Shown one piece after another: positions 12,206 through 20,606 of a DNA stretch of 64,000 nt. Source of the stretch: Pilaira anomala (Eukaryota; Mucoromycota; Mucoromycetes; Mucorales; Mucoraceae); assembly GCA_025716855.1 (NCBI GenBank), contig JAIXMQ010000021.1:372001-436000 (forward strand). Reading direction: 5' to 3'. Both the position numbers and the translations under genes were made by a program. Position 1 is the first letter of the stretch, and every line of letters starts with the position of its first letter. Under the pieces are notes generated by a model. The model was not told the DNA's origin. It saw nothing but the letters and a program-made list of their open reading frames with translations, and ran no database searches.

Positions 12206-12795
12206 GGGGCTAATTCCAAGAATATTACTATCAAGACGCGATGCAATCCCAATAGAATCCCTCAAGGTATTCAGATTTCAAACAAGTAATAGAGCATCAT
12301 AATCTTGATGAAAAACCAGCGCTAATAATGAAGGTCCATACAAGTGCAATGCAATTCATATTTTCCAACACTTTCACTTGGGACAGATTCTAGGAATCTT
12401 ACTATCAAGACGCGATGCAATGCCAATAGAATCCCTCAAGGTATTCAGATTTCAAACAAGTAGTAGAGCATAACAATCTTGATGAAAAACCAGCGCTAAT
12501 AATGAAGGTCCATACGAGTGCAATGCAACTCATACTTTCCAGCACTTTCACTTGGGACAGATTCTAGGAATCTTACTATCAAGACGCGATGCAATCCCAA
12601 TAGAATCCCTCAAGGTATTCAGATTTCAAACAAGTAATAGAGCATCATAATCTTGATGAAAAACCAGCGCTAATAATGAAGGTCCATACGAGTGCGATGC
12701 AACTCATACTTTCCAGCACTTTCACTTGGGACAGATTCCAGGAATCTTACTATCAAGACGCGATGCAATCCCAACAGATTCTCTCAAGGTATTCA
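12206..12795. repeat. 174-bp tandem repeat array, copy B
   Basis: Unit starts at about 12206, 12380, 12554 and 12728 (174 bp each), ending partway through a unit near 12795. Same sequence family as 469-1230 but one repeat shorter. Confidence 0.93.
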
Positions 12796-13534
12796 GAGTA
12801 CTTCTAAACAAAACTGATTAGTTATAGTACTGACATTTTGTGCTCTGATCTTATTTGCATACCTTATTGCTTGTAAATATAGTTGCTGAACAACCTACGT
12901 TGTCAAAAAAAAAGGCATCATAAGAAAAAAGGATCATTTTCTATTTGAGATTTATTAGACAAAATGAATCATTTATTTTTTGATAAAATTATTAGACTTA
13001 CCATTGATAACAATATGTTTTATGCAGGTCTTTTTTCCCTTGGAACATTGTCTTCTCTAGGCAAGGAGTGTGGCAAAAGAAGAGATTAAAAAATGTAGCG
13101 GTAAGGAAGGAAGATTCATTTTGGAATATATATAAAAAGAAGAAAGTGAAAGAAAAAAACAAAATAAAAAAAAAGATTATTTATAATGAACCCCCCCCCT
13201 GTTTGTCTGGCGTACGTGAGAAAAAAAACCCCCCTGTTTGTCTGGCGTATGAGAAAAAAACCTGCCTGTATGCCATGTGAAAAAAAAATTGATGTAATAG
13301 TGTATTTCATGCAAAAGTTATAAAAACCTTATTCACGTGACAATGTGCCTTGTTATATTTTTTATAAATCCGGATAAAAGTCATCCGTGACCCAGTTTAA
13401 ATAACTATACAATTGCATTAAAACTTTTGGCGGTCAATGCCAAAGTAATATAATTCTTGATAGTTAAATCTGCCTCTCTCACTTTTAATTTATGGTAAAA
13501 AAAAAATTTAAAGGAAGAGACCTTTTGATACTAC

Positions 13535-15180
13535 CATTCTATTACGATAGTAAATCCCTACGCTACACTATGTGTGTTTACTAACCTTAATTAGTCTTTC
13601 TAATAAAGAATAACGAGGCATTGTAGACATGATTTTTTTGTTGTAGCGAAAAAAACTTGAGCCAATCAAATTATCGGAAAAGGGGGAAAAAATATATTTT
13701 TAGCCAAAGCTAATAAGCGCGCCTCATAAAACCTACACACACCACATATTTAAGCCCAGAAAACCTTTCTTGTCAAAGTAAAGTCATTCAATATTAACTA
13801 TTCTATTATACAATACTATATCCAGAAAATTTTAAATTTATATGGGCAGATGATTGCATATAAAGATGTATCTTTTTATATGTAAAAAATATACTTTTTC
13901 TAACAAAAACTGTTTTCCTTACATGCACTACAAATGGAGAGTGCATGTAGCGTAGTCTACGTACACCTCGTTTTTCGGTCCCAGAAATCAAAATTTTGAC
14001 AAAAAATACCTTCTTGTCAAAGTAAAGTCCCTCTAGATCAGCTATTTTATTAAACAATATGATATACAAAAAGTGTAGAATTTGAAGGCGCATCTTTCTA
14101 TATGATTTGATTTATATTGTTGGAAACAAAAAATATACTTGCCCTAACAAAAACTTTATTTCGTTTTTTGATAATAAACATAAATTATCATCATTACTTA
14201 GCTTTAATTTTTACATCATTCAAAAGAGCGCAAAATTCTACATATGTCATTAAAAGGCCAAGCTTTAAAACCTTTTTAATCTAAAGATGTATGGATATTT
14301 CTGAATTTTGAAAAAATCCATAGGGGGGGACTAGCAAATTTTTCAAAAAAATGGAGTTTTTTTCACAGCTTAAAAAAAAATAAAAATTAGAAATGCAGAT
14401 ATATCTTTGTATTTAAATGGTTTTAAAGTTTAGCTTTTTATTGATGTCTAAGGTATAATTTGACGCTCTTTCGAATGATGTAAAAATCAAAGTAACATAA
14501 TTATAAAGTTTAATAGTCATTGCGAAAAAACACAGCTTCTATTAGGACATGTATATTTTTTATATATAAGATGATAAATCTAAATGCATAGAAATCTTAG
14601 TTTTTAAATTCTACATCTTTGGAATATAACATTGTCTAACAAAATATGTCTGTATCCTGATTTGGTTTTTTTCCTGTTTTTAGACCTAAAAATTGAGATT
14701 TGGGTCCAAATTTCTTTCTTTTCAAATTAAAGTCTTTTATTTCACCTATTCTATTTTACTATATAATATACAGTCGATGCAGAATTTGAAGTCGCATCTT
14801 TCTATTGATTTAGAATTATTATTTTGTATGTAGAAAATATACTTGCATTAACAAAAACTGTATATCGTTTTTTCATTATACCTATAAATATTTGTTACTA
14901 TTTTACTTTGCTTTTTACATCGTTAAAAAGAGCGCAGAATTCTACATATATCCTTAAAAATCCAAGCTTTAAAACCTTTTCAATATCAAGATATATTCAC
15001 ATATCTGAATTTTGAAAATATCCAAAGGTCGGGGATTGGCTGGTTTTTGCCAAAAGATGTACTTTTTTTCATTTTGTTAGACGATTTGATTGGCTAAAAA
15101 ATTTCTTTCTTCTTTATCAAAAAACTAACGGAGGTCAGTAAGCAGCTTAGCATAATGTATTTGCTGCCGTAATGTAATGT
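13535..15180. mobile_element. TIR element, internal deletion derivative B
   Basis: Same structure as 1930-3625. The left arm near 13550-13700 has AATCCCTACGCTACAC and AGCCAATCAAATTATCGG. The right arm near 15015-15180 has GGCTGGTTTTTGCC, GATTTGATTGGCTA and a diverged outer end (GGTCAGTAAGCAGC). Modules are forward near 14211 and 14916, inverted near 14458. The interior left junction matches derivative A exactly, so both descend from one deletion event. The right arm is more diverged from copy A than the rest. Confidence 0.62.
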
Positions 15181-15477
15181 CAGCTTTAAAAAGGCTCGTT
15201 TTTTATTTGAAAAAAAAAACTAGGTAATGACAATCAAATAACTTGTAAATGTCAACAACTTTTTTTAAAAAAATATTACTTGATAGTGATGATGTTATTC
15301 GTCATTATTTACATTTTAAGATTTTTTTTGTGAAATCTAAACAGGATTTTCTTACGCCAAGTTAATTAGTAATAACTGATACAGTAGATATTTCTTTTTT
15401 TGGGTATAAATTAAACAGATTTTCTTGATTGCTTTCCTTCTTCTCTTTCTTTCACTCAATTATAATTCATATACAAA
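15181..15477. promoter_or_regulatory. Leader and probable promoter of the repeat-containing orphan gene
   Basis: AT-rich DNA after the TIR element, ending in a pyrimidine-rich stretch (about 15420-15460, TTCTTCTCTTTCTTTCAC) and ATATACAAA just before the ATG at 15478, as seen upstream of other genes here. No specific factor site is claimed. Confidence 0.35.
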
Positions 15478-16384
15478 ATGCCAATTGTAAAGCGATCTGA
15501 AAGGAGAATGCGTTTAAAGAAAAGTATGTATATTTATATAGTTAATGTGTATAATTTTTATATATTGGTTTTATTAATGACATCTCGGTACACTATTTCC
15601 GTCATAGATACTAACAAGAAACGTAATAAAAAGAAACTTCGTGCTGACTTGAATACCGTACCCGCTCTATTTAAGGCTGTTCGATTTAAGGCCATTTCCG
15701 ATTTAAGGCCGCAATTTCCTGAATACTTTGCCTATTTTAACTTTTTTCAAGGCATAAATAAGGCCATGACACGATTTAAGGCCGCAAAAGTCTGAAAATT
15801 TTTACGGCCTTATATAGAGCAGGTACTGTACATCAGGAGAGGTTCCTATTCAAGAAGAAGACTTTGACGAGACTGATGACTCTAGTTCATCTAGTTCATC
15901 AGGAGAGGTTCCTATTAAAGAAGAAGGCTTTGACGAGACTCTTGATGACTCTAGTACACCAGGAGAGGTTCCTATTAAACAAGAAGACTTTGACGAGACT
16001 CTTGATGACTTTAGTACACCAGGAGAGGTTCTTATTAAACAAGAAGGCTGCTACCAGACTCTGGATGAATTTAATACACCAGGAGAGGTTCTTGTTAAAG
16101 AAGAAGACTGTTACCAGACTCTTGAAGACTTCAATACATCAAGAGAGGTTTTTATTAAACAAGAAGACTGTTACCAGACTTTTGAAGACTTCAATACTGT
16201 TGGAATTCGGTTTGAAGGGTTTTATAAAAATAAAATAAAAGGCGATAAATTAAATGACAACGAACAAAGGGGGTTTATTCTTTATTCAAAATTAACTGAG
16301 AGCTCCATATTTCTAAACTATGCGACTATTTATCATCAAAGAAAAAAAGAACAACAAAAAAATCAAAGAAAAACCACTAAATGA
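15478..16384 (+). CDS. Orphan gene: basic N-terminus plus acidic 20-aa tandem repeats with PsiKxE motifs
   Basis: I do not recognise the family. Exon 1 (15478 to about 15522) and a second exon starting near 15600 encode a strongly basic, NLS-like N-terminus (many K/R). The downstream part (15836-16384) is open in a frame giving six tandem units of about 20 aa (GEVPIKEEGFDETLDDSSTP-like; starts 15836, 15902, 15962, 16022, 16082, 16142), each with IKEE, IKQE, VKEE or IQEE, then a K/Q-rich tail ending at TGA 16382-16384. Several units fit the sumoylation consensus PsiKxE. A MITE-like insertion (15658-15826) separates the two parts, and removing it exactly does not restore frame. A weak donor at CTTC|GTGCTG with acceptor CATCAG| would join them. 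A second, basic frame is also open across the repeats (15864-16238), so the product is uncertain. Confidence 0.42.
15658..15826. mobile_element. MITE-like element with GTAC ends, inside the orphan gene
   Basis: 169 bp with imperfect terminal inverted repeats: GTACCCGCTCTATTTAAGGC on the left and GCCTTATATAGAGCAGGTAC on the right. GTAC is self-complementary, so it may be the target duplication or part of the TIR. The interior repeats GATTTAAGGCC three times. A diverged relative lies at 17721-17873. It contains an in-frame stop for the upstream reading frame (TGA near 15792), so it is either intronic or disruptive. Confidence 0.65.
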
Positions 16385-16638
16385 TCATAAAATTAATACC
16401 AACTGAATCTTAGTATTGTCTTCAAAAAAAAAATCATAGAAATAATATGGTTGTAATAGATATAATAAATAATATAATTGTAATAAATAAAGAAGAATAT
16501 ATTGTGAAACATCGCCCTCCCCTTTTTTTTTTTTTTGTATGAGCATATTGCATAAAATTATCCCACACCAAAAATTCCTAAAGATTCCGTAAACAAATAC
16601 TTTTCCTTTTTCCATTTTTTATCCTTTTATTTACAAAA

Positions 16639-17551
16639 ATGAACTTATTTTTAATTGTATCTGTTATTTTGGGCTTTACCAACTTTAATTTAATCCATGG
16701 CAAAGTATGTGATGGTTTTTCAAGCACAAAAGAGATGGACGAGTGCTATATGAAAATCGCATTGGATTTTGGTTTAACTCATAATCCTACAGCCCCATTT
16801 GGTACTTTAATTGTAGACCACACTACAAATGAAATATCTTGTTATGGTGTCAACTCAAATAAGAAAAACGCGTTATTACATGGTGAAACTGCTGCCTTTT
16901 GGAAGTAAGTAAAACTCGTTTATTGAACTGGTTACGATTTATTCAACATAACCTGTATATTAGCTGTACTGATCTTTATCCTTCTCCTTCTGGAAACGAT
17001 ATGGCTAATCCAGGTCTGAACTGGACCATCCAAACTCTATATACTACTGGTGAGCCGGTAAAACTATGCGATCTTTAAAATCCCTATTTCATAACTCACT
17101 CCATTTATTTTTATAGTGTCCCATGTGTGCTTCTCAAGCTTTTTATCGTGGTGTACATCGTGTAGTTTGGGGTTCTTCAGTTGAAGATATTAATTATAGT
17201 GGTTGCCCTCAGCTGATGATCAACATGTAAGTGTGTATATTGAATGCATGCGTAACATATACTTACCTTTTTAGGGGCTATCTTTTTTTTTTTTCAATAA
17301 CTAACAGGGTCGACATAGTATCTGCTGGTAAACTTGGTGGAAATCGACCTAATACAAAGAAACCAATTCTGGAAGGCGGTATTTTAAAAGATGATTGTGA
17401 TCATGCATTTTGGTGTGCATTCTCTTCAAATCGTGGTAAAGCTTATTATGATTCTATGAAAAAGACAGGACTTTATGATTTTGTTGAAGATCGTCGTACA
17501 CGTTTTAAGTGTCACAAAGAACCCAAATTTTATTATGATCCGAAGAATTAA
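16639..17551 (+). CDS. Secreted cytosine/nucleoside deaminase-like protein (4 exons)
   Basis: Exons 16639-16904, 16964-17057, 17117-17226 and 17308-17551 join to 237 aa. Residues 1-21 look like a cleavable signal peptide (hydrophobic core LFLIVSVILGF). The rest has the cytidine-deaminase-fold zinc site: HGE at H81-G82-E83 and PCPMC giving C121 and C124, with E83 as proton shuttle. HGE instead of HAE is the form found in yeast cytosine deaminase (Fcy1), and the fold is shared with guanine and tRNA adenosine deaminases. The expected reaction is hydrolytic deamination of a base or nucleoside; the substrate is uncertain. Unusual points are the secretory leader and the extra cysteines (C24, C36, C68 and others), which could form disulfides outside the cell. 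Confidence 0.8.
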
Positions 17552-17720
17552 ATAAAACTAAAAAAAAGTCTCTCTACATCCTTCAGATCTCTAGTAATTT
17601 AAAAAAAAGGAAAAGATAATTTTCAAACTAATAAGTCAATATTTTTAAGACACCTAGAATTAAAAATCAATGGTAGAGGGTCTTTTATTTTATTTTCCCT
17701 TGTGCCCCAACTACTACTCA

Positions 17721-17873
17721 GTACTCACTCTAAAGCCGTTTCCGATTTAAGGCCGTAATTTTCTGAAAATTTTGGCCATATTTAATCTTCTCTAGTCAGA
17801 AATAAGGCTATGACAACTATTTTAAAGCGGCAATAATCTAAAAATTTTTTGTAGCTTTAAATATAATGCACTC
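17721..17873. mobile_element. Second, diverged GTAC-ended MITE-like copy
   Basis: Begins GTACTCACTCTAAAGCCG, contains GATTTAAGGCCGTAATTTTCTGAAAATTTT and AAATAAGGCTATGACA like the copy at 15658, and ends TTTAAATATAATGCACTC. The similarity runs end to end, but the right terminus is degraded and no second GTAC is kept. Confidence 0.55.
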
Positions 17874-18520
17874 TCCAGTGATTTGAAGTTACCAATGCAA
17901 TTGCCGCAGTAAACAAAAAAAAAAAAAAAGGTTGTAATCACAGTCAAAACACTTTATCACCGGAACGGGAAAACGTTAACCACCTTTTGTGTCCTTTGGG
18001 AAAATTTATGTATGTATTGTGTGTGTCTGTGTACAATCGCTTTAATTGTGTATTAGTAAAAAGAATAACGAGAACAATAGAGCTTTTTGATTCGATTACA
18101 CTTAAAGCTTGTGACTGGTGAGTCACTTCTTATCAAATTCATTTGCCACCTGTCAAATCTGAAAAAAAAAAAAAAAAAAAAAGCTGTAGTGTAATACCAA
18201 ACCAAATTGCAAAATGACGGAGACAAATAAAGTACCATTTTTATACATTTAATTTATCACACGGTCGATAACAATAGAGGATAAAAGAGGTTCCAGAAAT
18301 AGGAAGTGTCACCTTTTAGTTTTTTTTTTTTTTATTCCATTATCAATCAAAAATAAAATCTTGGTCTGACTTGGTAAATTAAGCATCCGATATGATGATA
18401 ATGTTTAAAAGGGGGGCTTTTTTTTTTTTTTTCTTTACAGAAAAAGTGTATCTCTTTTCTGTTCTACCATAAATTTGAACTTTTTTTTTTTTTTTTTTTT
18501 TTTTTATCTATACAACTATT
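17874..18520. other. Intergenic, promoter side of the LrgAB-type gene
   Basis: AT-rich with long A and T runs (for example about 18165-18181 and 18481-18505). No gene seen. The T-rich run directly before 18521 resembles leaders of other genes in the window. Confidence 0.5.
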
Positions 18521-20434
18521 ATGAGAAGCCCAAAATTAGATGAACTAAATCGAAAAGCAGATCACATTTCAAGCGCAACAAATAAATTTTTCGGTCAACA
18601 AGTACCAGACTACATAGATAGCTTACCAAGTATTAAAAAAGATAGTATACGATGGACACTCAACATACTGTACTTTATCATTGGATTACTCTATTATTGG
18701 GCAGTGTATGCAGTACTTCAACAAATGCCAAATATGCAAAAATTTCCATCCAACGTAGCTGGCATGATCGTCTTATTCTTTTTACTCATGTGCTTCCATA
18801 CAGTGTTCCCGAATTTGACTGATAAATTCGTAAAGTACATTGATCCTTATTCTTCTTTTGCATTAAAAAGTATGAACATTATGTTTGTACCTCCCGTCGT
18901 ACAAATCGTAAATAATCCACCTACAACAGGTCCAGAACTTGGTAGAATGATCTGTGTTTTTAGTACGTATAATTTTCTTTTTTCTTTAGTCTCTATATTT
19001 TTTTAATTTTTTATTTTTTTTCAGTTGTAGGCTATTTTGTAGGATTTTCAATATGCACTGTATTAGTTCGATCCATTCGCAAATTAGTCTTTAGTTCTTG
19101 TGCTGGAAGTAGAGTAACTGAGAAATTAACTCATGAAAAGACAAAGATGCATCAAAATAGAATGCTAGAAGAAGAAGCAGTACAAATTGATTCAGTTGAA
19201 TTACAACCTGTCTCGACTGTTGTCACCATACCCACAACTCCCCGTCGACTATCGGATGATACTGCACCTTCTTGCTCCAATACAATCACTTCAGTCGCTG
19301 CTCCAGGCCTTCAAGGCTACACGAGTAACACAGATGATACCATCTATCAACCATATCCACGAAAAGAAAAGTACGGTCCTCTACACGCATTTGCTATTTG
19401 GTGTATGCAACAATCTTGTTTTGACGATCTCCTCTTTTTCTTGATCTTTTGCCTTTGTGCCTTTGTTTATTTACCTTTACCTGAAGATAATCCAGCTATG
19501 CCTTTTTTCAGGCTATTCTTATACTCTAGTATGACCGTCTTAATCTATTCTTTTGCTTGTAGATTACCTACTAGTTGGCGACTTGTCTTTCATCCAATTA
19601 TTGTGACCTCTGCTGGTGTCATGGCAGGCATTGCTTATTTTGAATCGATAAAAGGAATAAACATTCATCAAGGTGTGAACTATTACAAGACGGGAATTAC
19701 ATTTATATCATTGGTTGAGAAAACAAATGTAGGCTGGCCTGGTGCAGGTGATATATTAGCTGCTACAATGGATGTAGCAATTATCTCGATGGCTTTCAAT
19801 GTTTATAAAAATAGACCTGATTCATTCCGTCATGTAAGTTGTTTTAATTTAATTTTTATTTATTTATGTACTAATTTCTGTATTTGTTTGATTTATCAGT
19901 GGATACTTATATTTTGTTCAGTGATTCCAATGGCATTTTTTGTCATGTTTGTTACACCTTTATTTGCACATGGTATTGGATGTCCACCCTCTGATAGTAT
20001 CGTTTGGAGTTCGAGATCTGTTACTACTGCTATTGGTATTGTGATTGGAGATGTACTTGGAGCAAATCAAAGTGTAGTGACATGTATTATTGTCTTTACG
20101 GGTATTACTGGTCCACTGCTCGGTCCATCTTTCTTAAAACTTTTGCGTGTTAAAGATGGTAAGCTTTTTTTTTTTCTTCTTTTAAAGTTCTATCATGGTA
20201 TATTAAACTTTTTTTTCTTTTTTTTTAAAAAAAAAAAAAATAGATGATTATATGACAATTGGTATTACAATGGGTAGTAGCTCTCATGGTGTGGGTACTG
20301 CTTATTTGATTAGTAGAAACAAAAAGGCCAGTGGTATGTCTTCTTTAGCATTTGCTTTGTTTGGTACTATAGGTGTTATTGTTGCCTCTGTTCCTACTCT
20401 AGCGGATACAATTAAACATGTTTCTGGTTATTGA
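18521..20434 (+). CDS. LrgA/LrgB-type membrane transporter (plastid glycolate/glycerate translocator-like)
   Basis: Exons 18521-18962, 19025-19833, 19900-20158 and 20244-20434 join to 566 aa. The N-terminal third has several membrane segments (about residues 44-170) in the position of the LrgA/CidA part. A hydrophilic linker of about 60-70 residues follows. The C-terminal half is an LrgB domain, with the hallmark region FVTPLFAHGIG-PPSDSIVWSSRSVTTAIG, the ITGPLLGP loop and GSSSHGVGTAYLI. The same two-part architecture occurs in plant PLGG1, which exchanges glycolate and glycerate; bacterial LrgAB/CidAB relate to pyruvate and cell lysis control. In fungi the substrate is unproven, so a small organic acid is inference. 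The second intron (19834-19899) has no stop, so the frame reads through it. Confidence 0.85.
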
Positions 20435-20606
20435 TATACCCCCCCCCCTTAATTTTTTTTTCTTACTTTAAAGTATCCCTTATTACATTCATATACATCA
20501 CCCCATAATTAATTATATATCATATTGAAACATATTGCACACATATACATATAATACAATTATCATACCAAAAAAAAAAAAAAAAAAAGTATATATACAG
20601 AATCAT
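20435..20606. terminator. Convergent 3' intergenic between LrgAB-type gene and Sec39
   Basis: 172 bp between two convergent stops. Holds a C-run (20440-20449), T/A runs and ATAATACAAT-type A-rich sequence likely to serve 3' end formation of both genes. No discrete signal can be assigned. Confidence 0.35.

Larger units (their letters stand above)
11548..15105. repeat. Segmental duplication, copy B
   Basis: Near-identical partner of 1-3540. The offset is about 11550 bp at the left edge, 11734 after the 189-bp extra block, 11568 near 13070 (one 174-bp unit fewer), and 11601 near 13642 (extra short tandem duplication around 13190-13250 involving GTTTGTCTGGCGTA). Substitutions are rare up to about 14750 and commoner after it. 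Copy B follows directly on the full-length TIR element, so copy A probably has a full element just outside the left window edge. Confidence 0.9.

Noticed and set aside
15864..16238. 124-aa basic frame through the 20-aa repeats
   Set aside because: Kept only as an alternative: the acidic frame has more protein-like composition, regular PsiKxE motifs and extends further downstream to 16384.
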